DNA of 15,857 bases from JBIOUF01 sp044866695 (GCA_044866695.1 JBIOUF010000116.1:1-15857), one strand, 5' to 3'. Numbered from the stretch's first letter, positions 6,653 to 13,081 are shown. A program made the numbers and translations. Notes: generated from the sequence alone by a model not told the origin.

Positions 6653-6742
6653 CAGCAAGGCATCATTCCTGTTGATGCTGACGCCGACTTCGGACGGTTC
6701 GCCCGGCTGCGCTGCCGGCGGCCCGACGACCTGCTCGGCTGA
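6653..6742 (+). pseudogene. Possible C-terminal remnant of an unknown gene
   Basis: Between the VOC gene and the hairpin, the frame at 6653-6742 reads QQGIIPVDADADFGRFARLR, then CRRPDDLLG and a stop. This looks like an ordinary protein tail with host-like codons in its second half, but it has no start and is closed upstream by a stop. It may be a gene fragment, or chance. No family recognised. Confidence 0.2.
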
Positions 6743-6746
6743 TCTC

Positions 6747-6770
6747 TCGCGCCCTCACGGGCGGGCGCGA
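6747..6770. terminator. Hairpin between convergent VOC and P450 genes
   Basis: TCGCGCCC (6747-6754) and GGGCGCGA (6763-6770) form a perfect 8-bp GC-rich stem around an 8-nt loop. It lies between two converging genes and could serve both. No U-run. Confidence 0.5.
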
Positions 6771-6868
6771 CCCCGTCGCTCCCCGCGATCTTCTGCTACC
6801 TCCCATGGTGGACTCATCGTGGTGAGTGCCAGAGCGGCGTGGTGCCCTGGGAATCTGGCCCCCCGCGG

Positions 6869-8305
6869 CTACCCGGCCGGCTGCAGCGCCGGGCGCCGGG
6901 TGAGGCGCAGCTGGAACCCCTTGGGCATCAGGGTCAGCCGCTCGCTGACCCGCAGCTCGTAGGACGGGTCGGCCTCGATGTGGTAGCGGTGCACGATCCT
7001 GGCCAGCACCAGCACCGCCTCGTGCAGCGCGAACTGCCGGCCGATGCAGGCCCGCTCGCCGGTGCCGAACGGCTTGTAGGTGTGTGGTGCGCGGCCCCGG
7101 CTGCGCTCGGGCAGGAACCGGTCCGGGTCGAACTCGCCGGCGTCCTCGCCCCACACCGCGGGGTCGCGGTGCACCAGCGGTAGCACGACCAGGGCCCAGT
7201 CCTCGGGCCGCATCGGCCAGGGTCCGCCGGCCTCCGCGCCGACGATGGTCGGGGCGCGGGGGCTGCGCCCGAACGCCGGCGCGGTCGGCCACAGCCGCAG
7301 CGACTCGTCGAGCACCCGCCGGAGGTGCCGAAACCTGGGTACCTGCTCGTACGTCGGCTCGGCGTCGGGGTCCGGACCCAGGATCCGGTCGGCCTCCCGC
7401 CTGGCCGAGGCGAGCACCGGCGGGTGCCGGGAGAGGTAGTAGAGCGCGAACGAGAGCGCACCCGAGGTGGTCTCGTGGCCGGCCACCAGGAAGGTGAGGA
7501 TCTGGTAGCGGATGTTGAGGTCGGTGAGCCGCTCACCGGTCACCGGGTGGACGTGGTCGAGCATCAGCGACAGCAGGTCGTCCGGGCCGGGGTGACCGAG
7601 CCGGCGCCGCTCGGCCACGAGCTCGTCGAGCATGCCGGCGACGTAGGAGTCGTGGGGCTCGTTGCGCCGGTCCATCCGCCGCAGCAGCGGGCCCGACAAC
7701 GGCAGCGTCCGCACCACCCCCTTGCGCTGGCCGGTGCGCAGCGCGGCCACCATCGCGGTCACGAACGGGTGCGGCTCCGCGGAGGTGAACGAGGAGAAGT
7801 CGTGGCTGAACGCCGCGCGGCTGAGCGTCTCCATCGTCAGCCGGGTCATGTCGCGGGAGACGTCCACGTGCCCGTCGCGGGCGTCCCAGAACGCGAACAG
7901 CTCCGCGGCGGTGGCGAGCATCACCGGGTGGTACCGCTGCATCGCCTGCTTGGTGAACGCCGGCATCAGCAGGTCGTGTGCCAGCTGCCAGCTCGGCTCG
8001 GCGTCGTACGCGGTGAACAGCCCGTCGCCGGCGAACTGGCGCAGCGAGACCAGCGCGGGGGGCAGCGCCTTGTGGAACCGCTCCTCGTCGCACAGCTCGG
8101 CCGCCAGCGTGGCGCTCGCGACGAACACGAACCGCTGCCGGAACACCCGCATCTCGAACAGCGGGCCGAGCCCGGGCGCCACCCGGAGCAGGTTCTGCAC
8201 GGGGGCCCGCCGGTCGGTGCTGGCCAGGTCGCCCACGACCGGACGGCGACCCGGCGGGTGCGGGAACCGCTGGCCGGACCACGGGTTTGGCAGCGCTCGA
8301 CCCAT
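6869..8305 (-). CDS. Cytochrome P450, CYP102 (P450 BM3)-like haem domain, 478 aa
   Basis: A haem-thiolate monooxygenase that would need separate redox partners: unlike P450 BM3 it ends after the haem domain, with no fused reductase. Motifs: I-helix AGHETTSG at 275-282 (Thr279), ExxR as Glu334-Arg337, and the haem loop FGTGERACIG with ligand Cys420. Similarity to the BM3 haem domain is extensive, for example GLFT near Phe97, FLVAGHETTSGALSFALYYL and KPFGTGERACIGRQFALHEA. Aligned without gaps at the CDE motif, BM3 Phe87 and Trp96 are kept (Phe97, Trp106). Arg47 and Tyr51, which hold the fatty-acid carboxylate, become Gln57 and Phe61, so a different substrate is likely. Start: ATG at 8305, with a weak TAGGGA 9 nt upstream. 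No ferredoxin or reductase gene is nearby. Its promoter abuts the broken dcd gene. Confidence 0.93.
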   Translation of the reverse strand: MGRALPNPWSGQRFPHPPGRRPVVGDLASTDRRAPVQNLLRVAPGLGPLFEMRVFRQRFVFVASATLAAELCDEERFHKALPPALVSLRQFAGDGLFTAYDAEPSWQLAHDLLMPAFTKQAMQRYHPVMLATAAELFAFWDARDGHVDVSRDMTRLTMETLSRAAFSHDFSSFTSAEPHPFVTAMVAALRTGQRKGVVRTLPLSGPLLRRMDRRNEPHDSYVAGMLDELVAERRRLGHPGPDDLLSLMLDHVHPVTGERLTDLNIRYQILTFLVAGHETTSGALSFALYYLSRHPPVLASARREADRILGPDPDAEPTYEQVPRFRHLRRVLDESLRLWPTAPAFGRSPRAPTIVGAEAGGPWPMRPEDWALVVLPLVHRDPAVWGEDAGEFDPDRFLPERSRGRAPHTYKPFGTGERACIGRQFALHEAVLVLARIVHRYHIEADPSYELRVSERLTLMPKGFQLRLTRRPALQPAG

Positions 8306-8329
8306 GTCAAGGGGTCCCTAGCCCACCGG

Positions 8330-8563
8330 AGTGGGGTGGAAGCTCTGGAACGACCTGCTCGGAGTCGGGCAGGATGACCGGCTCCTCGCCCTCGGTGGCC
8401 CCATCCGGGTCAGGTCCGACTGGTCGCTGGCCGGGTCGATGTGCGGGTAGCGGTGGTTCTCGAACACCCGGAAGCAGCGGTCCAGCCTGAAGTCGATGCT
8501 GGACGGCGGCATCACCCGACCGGCGGCGGTCTCCACGCGGATGTCGGCGTCGGAGAGCAGCAC
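8330..8563 (-). pseudogene. dcd: Truncated, frameshifted dCTP deaminase (dcd) remnant
   Basis: The first ~54 codons read as a dCTP deaminase N-terminus: MLLSDADIRVETAAGRV, then PPSSIDFRLDRCFRVFENHR, then YPHIDPASDQSDLTRM. Dcd makes dUTP from dCTP for thymidylate synthesis. Three lesions are visible. About ten residues normally found between AGRV and PSSID are missing. A frameshift near 8400 moves the continuation (ATEGEEPVILPDSEQVV) into another frame. The remaining two thirds, including all the catalytic Ser/Arg/Glu region, are gone; the P450 gene starts instead. The start is GTG at 8563, and a leaderless -10 (TAGGGT, 8570-8575) survives, so decay may be recent. An intact dcd must exist elsewhere, or its job is done by another enzyme (inference). 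Confidence 0.8.
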
Positions 8564-8569
8564 AGCCGC

Positions 8570-8575
8570 ACCCTA
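8570..8575 (-). promoter_or_regulatory. -10 box of the dcd remnant
   Basis: TAGGGT on the minus strand, six nt before the GTG at 8563. This is leaderless geometry, and the box sits in the 46-bp gap shared with the divergent LOG-family gene. Confidence 0.5.
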
Positions 8576-8609
8576 CCCGGCCGGCGAGGCTCCGACGGTC
8601 GAGAATGCG

Positions 8610-9086
8610 ATGGTGACCGCCCACCCGCCGTACGTCGCCGTGGTCGGCCCATCGGCCCCCCGCGACCGGGCCGCCCTGGATCGGGCCGAGCAGGCCGGCC
8701 GGCTGCTCGCCGGGCACGGGTTCGTCGTGGTCACCGGCGGCCTCGGCGGGGTGATGGCCGCGGCGGCCGCGGGAGTGGCCGCCGCGGGGGGTGTCGCGGT
8801 CGCGCTGCTGCCCGGCACCGACCGCTCCGTCGCCTCGTCCGGGCACTCCGTCGCGATCCCCACGGGTCTGGGCGAGATGCGCAACGCCCTGCTGGTCCGC
8901 GCGGTCGACGCCGTCCTGGCCCTCGGCGGCGCCTGGGGCACCCTGTCGGAGATCGCCTTCGCCGCCCGCACCGGCGTGCCGGTGTTCGCCGTCGACAGCT
9001 GGGACCTGCCCGGACCCGAGGTCACCGCCTGCCCCTCGGTCACCGACGCCGTGGACCGGATCGCCCGCCTCTTGGGTACTATCTGA
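8610..9086 (+). CDS. LOG/TIGR00725-family Rossmann protein, 158 aa
   Basis: Belongs to the SLOG/lysine-decarboxylase-like superfamily, nucleotide-binding Rossmann proteins that include cytokinin-activating LOG phosphoribohydrolases. Visible motifs: N-terminal strand and loop YVAVVGPSAP (residues 8-17), GGLGGVMAAAAAGVAAAGG (about 43-61), and GLGEMRNALLVRAVDAVLAL (about 86-105) followed by GGAWGTLSEI, the counterpart of the PGGxGTxxE signature. The first Pro of that signature is Leu here, as is usual in the TIGR00725 branch. The biochemical role of that branch is not established, so no enzyme activity is claimed. Start: ATG 8610 or the adjoining GTG 8613; GAGAAT at 8601-8606 sits 6 nt before the latter and favours leaderless initiation. 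Divergent from the dcd remnant; the tRNA-Gly gene follows by 17 nt. Confidence 0.82.
   Translation: MVTAHPPYVAVVGPSAPRDRAALDRAEQAGRLLAGHGFVVVTGGLGGVMAAAAAGVAAAGGVAVALLPGTDRSVASSGHSVAIPTGLGEMRNALLVRAVDAVLALGGAWGTLSEIAFAARTGVPVFAVDSWDLPGPEVTACPSVTDAVDRIARLLGTI
9077..9082 (+). promoter_or_regulatory. Possible -10 of the tRNA-Gly promoter
   Basis: TACTAT overlaps the last codons of the LOG-family gene and would start transcription near 9089, 15 nt before the tRNA. No convincing -35 is seen. Confidence 0.4.
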
Positions 9087-9088
9087 GC

Positions 9089-9102
9089 CGGCCTACGGGC
9101 CG
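9089..9102 (+). terminator. Small hairpin with TACG tetraloop between LOG-family gene and tRNA
   Basis: CGGCC-TACG-GGCCG is a 5-bp stem closed by a C-TACG-G loop, a UNCG-type, unusually stable tetraloop in RNA. It may end the LOG-family transcript or lie in the tRNA 5' leader. Confidence 0.35.
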
Positions 9103-9103
9103 T

Positions 9104-9179
9104 GCGGATGTAGCTCAGTTGGTAGAGCGCGACCTTCCCAAGGTCGATGTCGCGAGTTCGAGTCTCGTCATCCGCTCCA
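9104..9179 (+). tRNA. tRNA-Gly (anticodon CCC), CCA encoded
   Basis: A full 76-nt cloverleaf: acceptor stem GCGGATG/CATCCGC, D-arm GCTC/GAGC, anticodon stem CGACC/GGTCG around TTCCCAA (anticodon CCC at 9137-9139, reading GGG), T-arm GCGAG/CTCGT with TTCGAGT, discriminator T and genomic CCA at 9177-9179. The acceptor, D and anticodon stems are perfect; the T stem has one G-T pair. The 3' half is a classic integrase attachment target, and an integrase remnant ends 4 nt downstream. Confidence 0.97.
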
Positions 9180-9183
9180 CGCG

Positions 9184-9470
9184 TCACCCAACGTCAGACG
9201 CCCTGCCGCCTGCCTCGGCACCCCCGGCCTCCCCGGCGTTCGTCTCAGATGCCCCCAGGGCGCCCCCACCCGCGTGGCCGACTCCCACGAGCGCGTGGTC
9301 GATCAGGTGGCCGTAGGGGTCCATCGTCATCGCAGCCGACGCGTGACCCAGATCCGCTGGACCACCTTCGGATCACGGCGCTCGCATCGATCCCAATGAG
9401 GAGCGCGACCGAGCGAAACGTCCAGGGCCTCGCCAGATCCGAGATCCGCATCTGCTGAGGAACGACCACG
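9184..9470 (-). pseudogene. Decayed tyrosine-recombinase (integrase) C-terminus
   Basis: The minus strand from 9351 to the TGA at 9184-9186 reads LGHASAAMTMDPYGHLIDHAL plus a Gly/Ala-rich tail. This is the C-terminal box of phage/ICE-type tyrosine integrases, with the catalytic Tyr in DPYGHL. Just upstream, 9351-9371 encodes PKVVQRI, the piece that should join it, but one base is missing at the junction (ATC-TGG where ATC-CTG-GG is expected), so the frame is broken. Further upstream (to about 9470), RISDLARPWTFRSVALLIG is a poor relic of the DLRHT region, and the catalytic Arg-His-x-x-Arg box is lost. The rest of the gene is absent. An integrase lying against the 3' end of a tRNA is the usual edge of an integrated element. 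Confidence 0.75.
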
Positions 9471-9624
9471 TCCCTTCGCCGTGTCGGCGCCGCGGCTTCG
9501 GAGATGATCGTGACAGAGATGAGATCACCCCGTCCGGGCGGTGCGACTCCCCATCCGCGGTGATGTCCTCGGTAGTAGAACAGGCCAGTGTCCGGCGGGA
9601 TAGCCGGCCGGGAGGAGAAGAGCA

Positions 9625-11373
9625 GTGACAGCGGCAGCGGGCACTCGCCTCGACGTCCTCTCGCGCACGATACCGGGGCTAGCGATGCTTCGGTCGTACC
9701 AGCCAGGCCTGCTCGGCAAGGACCTGGTCGCCGGTCTCGTGCTCACCACGCTCCTGGTCCCCCAAGGGATGGCGTACGCCGAGCTGGCTGGCCTGCCGGC
9801 CATCACCGGTCTCTACACCACCATCCTCGCGCTGATCGGTTATGCCCTGTTCGGCCCGTCCCGGGTCCTCGTTCTCGGCCCTGACTCATCCCTCGGCCCG
9901 ATGATTGCCGCGACCGTCGTTCCGCTCGTGGCAGCTGACGGAAGCCCAGACACCGCCGTCGCCTACGCCTCCGTGCTCGCCCTCATGGTGGGTGCGATAA
10001 CCGTGCTCGCCGGCGTGTTCAAGCTCGGCTTCATTGCCGACCTTCTCTCGAAGCCGACCCAGATCGGGTACATGAACGGCCTCGCGCTCACGATCCTCGT
10101 CAGCCAGCTACCCAAGCTGTTCGGGTTCTCCGTCGACGCGGACGGCCTGATCGCAGAAGCGGTCGCCTTCGCCGAGGCAGTGAGTGACGGGAAGACCGTC
10201 GGAGCGTCGCTAGCGGTCGGGGCAGCATGCCTGGTGCTGATCCTTGCACTTCAGCGCCTGTGGCCGATCTTCCCGGCCGTTCTCGCCGCCGTCGTCCTCT
10301 CGATCGGTGCCGTTGCCGCGTTCAACCTCGCGGACCACGGTGTCGCCCTTGTCGGCGAGCTCCCGTCAGGGTTCCCCCCACTCACGTTTCCCAGGGCAGC
10401 GATCGGCGACCTGGGACTCCTGTTCGCGGGCGCGCTCGGCATCTCCCTGGTCTCGCTCACCGACACCATCTCCACTGCATCCGTGTTCGCCGACAAGACC
10501 GGCGAGGAGATCGACGGGGACCGCGAGATGATCGGCGTCGGCGCGGCCAGCATCGCCGCGGGTTTCTTCCAAGGGTTCCCAGTCAGCACCAGCGGATCGC
10601 GGACCGCGGTCGCCTTCCAAAGCGGCGCCCGAACCCAAGTCACCGGCCTTGTCGGAGCGGCAGCCATCGTCGCCCTGCTCATCGCCGCGCCCGGCCTGCT
10701 CCGCAACCTGCCACAACCAGCGCTCGCAGCAGTCGTCATCGCAGCATCTCTGGCTCTCGCCGACATCGCCGGACTCCGGCGGCTTCGACGCCAACGCCGC
10801 TCCGACTTCGTCCTCGCCCTCGTCGCATTCCTCAGCGTCGCCCTCCTGGGAGTGCTGTACGGCATCGCTGTGGCCGTCGGCATGTCGATCCTCAACGTGT
10901 TCCGCCGGGTCTGGTGGCCTCACCAGGCGCTCCTCGGCCGCTCCGGCGACATTCGCGGCTACCACGACACCGAGTACCGGGAGACAACCGAGCATCTGCC
11001 CGGCCTGGCCATCTACCGGTTCGATGCACCGCTCTTGTTCGCGAACGCACGCACGTTCCGCAACCAGGTGCGCCGCCTCGCAGCCATCGAACCCCGGCCC
11101 GTGTGGATCATCGTCGCGGCCGAACCGATCACCGACGTCGACAGCACCGCGGCAGACATGCTCGACGACCTCGACGACGACCTCGACCAGGCCGGGACAC
11201 GACTCGTCTTCGCGGAGCTGAAGGACGCCGTCCAAACCAAGGTCGGAAGCTACGGGCTCCCGACCCTGAGCAAGGACCGCTTCTACCCGACCATCCGAAC
11301 CGCGGTCGAGGCCTATGCGGCCGGCCACTCAGTCACCTGGGTGCCCGGGCCCAGCCCGTACCACCTGGACTGA
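9625..11373 (+). CDS. SulP/SLC26-family anion transporter with C-terminal STAS domain, 582 aa
   Basis: An inner-membrane transporter; SulP members carry sulfate, bicarbonate or dicarboxylates, and the ion cannot be told from sequence alone here. Residues ~20-430 are a series of hydrophobic spans with family signatures: PQGMAYAELAGLPAITGLYT near 48-67, GPDSSLGPMIAAT near 89-101, and STSGSRTAVAFQSGARTQVTG near 318-338. A cytoplasmic STAS domain follows (about 440-560; DVDSTAADML near 504-513). Start: GTG 9625 behind a strong GGAGGAG (9611-9617, 7 nt gap). No sulfate-assimilation genes or carbonic anhydrase are adjacent. Codon choice is visibly looser than in flanking genes (more CTT, GCA, TCA, GTT, ATT), consistent with import along with the neighbouring integrase remnant. 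Confidence 0.92.
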   Translation: MTAAAGTRLDVLSRTIPGLAMLRSYQPGLLGKDLVAGLVLTTLLVPQGMAYAELAGLPAITGLYTTILALIGYALFGPSRVLVLGPDSSLGPMIAATVVPLVAADGSPDTAVAYASVLALMVGAITVLAGVFKLGFIADLLSKPTQIGYMNGLALTILVSQLPKLFGFSVDADGLIAEAVAFAEAVSDGKTVGASLAVGAACLVLILALQRLWPIFPAVLAAVVLSIGAVAAFNLADHGVALVGELPSGFPPLTFPRAAIGDLGLLFAGALGISLVSLTDTISTASVFADKTGEEIDGDREMIGVGAASIAAGFFQGFPVSTSGSRTAVAFQSGARTQVTGLVGAAAIVALLIAAPGLLRNLPQPALAAVVIAASLALADIAGLRRLRRQRRSDFVLALVAFLSVALLGVLYGIAVAVGMSILNVFRRVWWPHQALLGRSGDIRGYHDTEYRETTEHLPGLAIYRFDAPLLFANARTFRNQVRRLAAIEPRPVWIIVAAEPITDVDSTAADMLDDLDDDLDQAGTRLVFAELKDAVQTKVGSYGLPTLSKDRFYPTIRTAVEAYAAGHSVTWVPGPSPYHLD

Positions 11374-11448
11374 CCGACCCAGGCGGCACGCGTCTGTGCG
11401 AGACCCGCGGCGGGCAGCAAACCAGCAGCAGCGCTGCTGAATGCATGC

Positions 11449-11589
11449 ATGCCAGCCATCACCTCCCGAGACGTGCCCGAGCCGGTTCGCGCCGAGCTGG
11501 CCGCCCGCGCCCGTGCGCGGGTGGCGGCGACGGGCGCACGGGTGTCCCGCGAGGCCATCCTGTCCGCCCGCGACGCCGACCGGCGCTGA
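11449..11589 (+). CDS. VapB-like antitoxin, apparently internally deleted (46 aa)
   Basis: The start MPAITSRDVPEPVRAELAAR matches the N-terminal strand and first helix of FitA/VapB ribbon-helix-helix antitoxins. The end (ATGARVSREAILSARDADRR) resembles their toxin-binding tail. At 46 residues it is much shorter than the usual 70-90: the second RHH helix (normally a GxSLQEYLxxxL-type segment) is missing, and the two ends join at the Arg/Ala repeat ARARARVAA, as a deletion between short repeats would leave. DNA binding should be impaired while toxin capture might survive (inference). Start: ATG 11449; ATGs at 11441 and 11445 are in other frames. The vapC start follows after 3 nt. Confidence 0.6.
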   Translation: MPAITSRDVPEPVRAELAARARARVAATGARVSREAILSARDADRR

Positions 11590-11592
11590 TCG

Positions 11593-12162
11593 GTGTCACG
11601 CATCGTCTGCGACGCCTCGGCCCTGGTGGCGCTGACCCTGGACTCGGGACCCGAAGGTCGGTGGGTGGACGAGGCCTTGCGGGGGACTCAGGACCTGGTC
11701 GCCCCGTCCCTGGTCTCGTTCGAGGCCGCCAACATCGTGCGCAGGCTCGAGCTGGCGGGCCTGGTGAGCGCGGACCAGGCCGCTCTGGCTCACGCCGACC
11801 TGCTGGAGCTGGCGAGGGAGCTGTGGCCCTACGAAGCCGTCGCCGACCGCGTCCGGGAGCTCCGCCGCAACCTGACCGCCTACGACGCCAGCTATGCGGC
11901 CGTTGCCGAGGCTGCGGGTGCGCAGCTGGTGACGCTGGATGCCCGGCTTGCCCGGCCCCCGGCCTGCGCTGCACCATCCTCAGCCCGTGACCGGTGGCGC
12001 CGGGACCGGCTCCCTAGGATCACCTCGTGGTCGAGTTCACCGGCTTCCCCGAGGCGGCGCTGGACTTCTACGACGACCTGGAACGCGACAACACCCGGTC
12101 GTTCTGGCAGGCGCACCGCGAGGTGTACGAGACGGCCGTCCGGCAGCCGATGGTCGCGCTGA
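11593..12162 (+). CDS. VapC-type PIN-domain ribonuclease toxin with 3' frameshift and aberrant tail
   Basis: PIN-domain toxins cut RNA using a cluster of acidic residues; here Asp7 (IVCDASALV), Glu44 (SFEAANIV), Asp98 (LTAYDASYAA) and Asp116 (LVTLDARLAR) are all present. After Arg121 the frame appears to lose one base (near 11956): the other frame continues APGLRCTILSP to a TGA at 11988-11990, which is how such toxins normally end (~132 aa). The literal reading runs on to 12162, adding about 58 Arg/Ser/Thr-rich residues that merely shadow the next gene, which it overlaps by 136 nt. The catalytic core is complete, so activity is possible. GTG start 11593 lies 3 nt after vapB, implying coupled translation. 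Confidence 0.75.
   Translation: MSRIVCDASALVALTLDSGPEGRWVDEALRGTQDLVAPSLVSFEAANIVRRLELAGLVSADQAALAHADLLELARELWPYEAVADRVRELRRNLTAYDASYAAVAEAAGAQLVTLDARLARPPACAAPSSARDRWRRDRLPRITSWSSSPASPRRRWTSTTTWNATTPGRSGRRTARCTRRPSGSRWSR
12015..12020 (+). promoter_or_regulatory. -10 box of a leaderless promoter for the DUF2461 gene
   Basis: TAGGAT ends six nt before GTG 12027. No Shine-Dalgarno is present, so a leaderless transcript is likely. Confidence 0.6.
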
Positions 12163-12659
12163 CCGAGGCACTGGGACCCGAGTTCGGCCCGGCCAAGGTG
12201 TTCCGTCCCTACCGCGACGTGCGCTACGCCAAGGACAAGACGCCCTACAAGGACCATCAGGGCGCGTACGTCGAGGCCGCTCCGGCGACCGGCTGGTACG
12301 TCGAGGTCGGCGCGCCCGGCGTACGAGTGGGGGCCGGCTACTACCACGCCGAGCCCGAGCGGCTCACCCGGATCCGGGCCGCCATCGACCACGACGCGTC
12401 CGGCAATGACCTGGAGCGGATCGTGGCCGCACTCGCCCGCAAGGGCTGGACCGTCGGCGGCGACCGGTTGAAGACCAGCCCGCGCGGCTACGCCGCCGAC
12501 CACCCCCGCATCGAGCTGCTGCGACACCGGTCCTTGGTGCTCAGCCGCTCCTACGGCTTCGAGCCGGTCATCCACACCCGGCAGCTGCTGCGGATGGTGC
12601 AGCGGGACTGGCGGGCCGGACGGCCGCTGGTGGAGTGGGTGCGCACGCACGCGGAATGA
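12027..12659 (+). CDS. DUF2461-family (TIGR02453-like) protein, 210 aa
   Basis: A widespread bacterial family without an established activity. Characteristic pieces: FTGFPEAALDFYDDLERDNTRSFW (residues 4-27, the FLxxLxxNNxRxWF-type opening), KVFRPYRDVRYAKDKTPYKDH (about 57-77, the RI.RDVRFSKDKSPYK motif) and the GAGYYHAEPERLTRIRAAI segment (about 102-120). Length and motif order are normal and nothing is broken. Start: GTG 12027, set by a leaderless -10 (TAGGAT) and by the FTGF opening three residues in. The 5' part overlaps the run-on tail of vapC, which supports that tail being an artefact of a frameshift. Convergent with the phosphoesterase gene, 62 nt apart. Confidence 0.88.
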   Translation: MVEFTGFPEAALDFYDDLERDNTRSFWQAHREVYETAVRQPMVALTEALGPEFGPAKVFRPYRDVRYAKDKTPYKDHQGAYVEAAPATGWYVEVGAPGVRVGAGYYHAEPERLTRIRAAIDHDASGNDLERIVAALARKGWTVGGDRLKTSPRGYAADHPRIELLRHRSLVLSRSYGFEPVIHTRQLLRMVQRDWRAGRPLVEWVRTHAE

Positions 12660-12691
12660 CGCCTCCAGACGGCCGCGCGGGACACCCGGAA

Positions 12692-12722
12692 ACCGAGTAC
12701 GTCGCGGAGGTCTCGACTCGGT
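12692..12722. terminator. Inverted repeat between convergent DUF2461 and phosphoesterase genes
   Basis: ACCGAGT (12692-12698) and ACTCGGT (12716-12722) are perfect complements around a 17-nt loop, touching the stop codon of the minus-strand gene. It is a plausible weak bidirectional terminator. Confidence 0.3.
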
Positions 12723-13081
12723 CAGGTGGCGTGGCCAGGCTGCGCCTTGGTGCGATGCAGCAGCCAGCTCCCGCCGGTGTCGATGAGCGCGTAGCGCACC
12801 GAGCCGGCCCGGCCGTGCAGCACGAAGAGCAGCCGGCGCTCGTTGCTGCCGACGTCCTCCCACCAGCCGGTGTCCGCGACGGACTTGTGCTCGTCCTCGT
12901 AGCGCAGGTGGTCCAGGTCGTGGTCCGGAACGGGTACCGCGAGCCGGTCCTCGCGCGGTGAGCCCGGCAGCCCCTTGGGCAGCGCCCACGACCGCAGCAC
13001 CCCGTCGGCCTCCAGGCGGAGGTCGAAGTGGTGCCGCGGGCGGTGGTGCTCGTGCAGGACGAACGCGGGCCGGGCGGTCAC
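12722..13081 (-). CDS. Stand-alone LigD-type 3'-phosphoesterase (DNA polymerase/ligase N-terminal) domain, 119 aa
   Basis: In LigD this domain trims 3' ends during non-homologous end joining; stand-alone versions exist in many bacteria. Visible: FVLHEHHRPRHHFDLRLE (residues 7-24), GVLRSWALPKGLP (27-39) and LAVPVPDHDLDHLRYED (47-63). Against the Pseudomonas LigD domain, His42, His48, Asp50, Arg52 and His84 have counterparts (His12, His18, Asp20, Arg22, His54), while Tyr88 appears as His58. The loop usually carrying IPxGxYGxG is missing or replaced by an acidic stretch. The C-terminal strands (RRLLFVLHG...WLLHRTK) are present. Start: GTG 13081, 36 nt after the lon stop on the same strand, so probably transcribed with lon. 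No Ku or ligase genes nearby. Confidence 0.8.
   Translation of the reverse strand: MTARPAFVLHEHHRPRHHFDLRLEADGVLRSWALPKGLPGSPREDRLAVPVPDHDLDHLRYEDEHKSVADTGWWEDVGSNERRLLFVLHGRAGSVRYALIDTGGSWLLHRTKAQPGHAT

Noticed and set aside
6672..6962. 96-aa plus-strand frame after the VOC gene
   Set aside because: No ribosome site, low-complexity product, and it runs into the antisense of the P450 gene.
9540..9565. Second copy of the tRNA-Gly 3' end (attachment site) near CCATCCGCGG
   Set aside because: Only about 7 bases match (CATCCGC), which is expected by chance; no convincing second att site was seen in the window.
9471..9610. Further coding sequence upstream of the SulP gene
   Set aside because: No frame with a credible start or recognisable motif. 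The stretch holds only possible integrase debris and the SulP ribosome site.
10227..11990. 587-aa plus-strand frame overlapping the SulP gene
   Set aside because: Arg/Pro-rich shadow of the transporter. Only its last few residues (APGLRCTILSP) are meaningful, as the original end of vapC.
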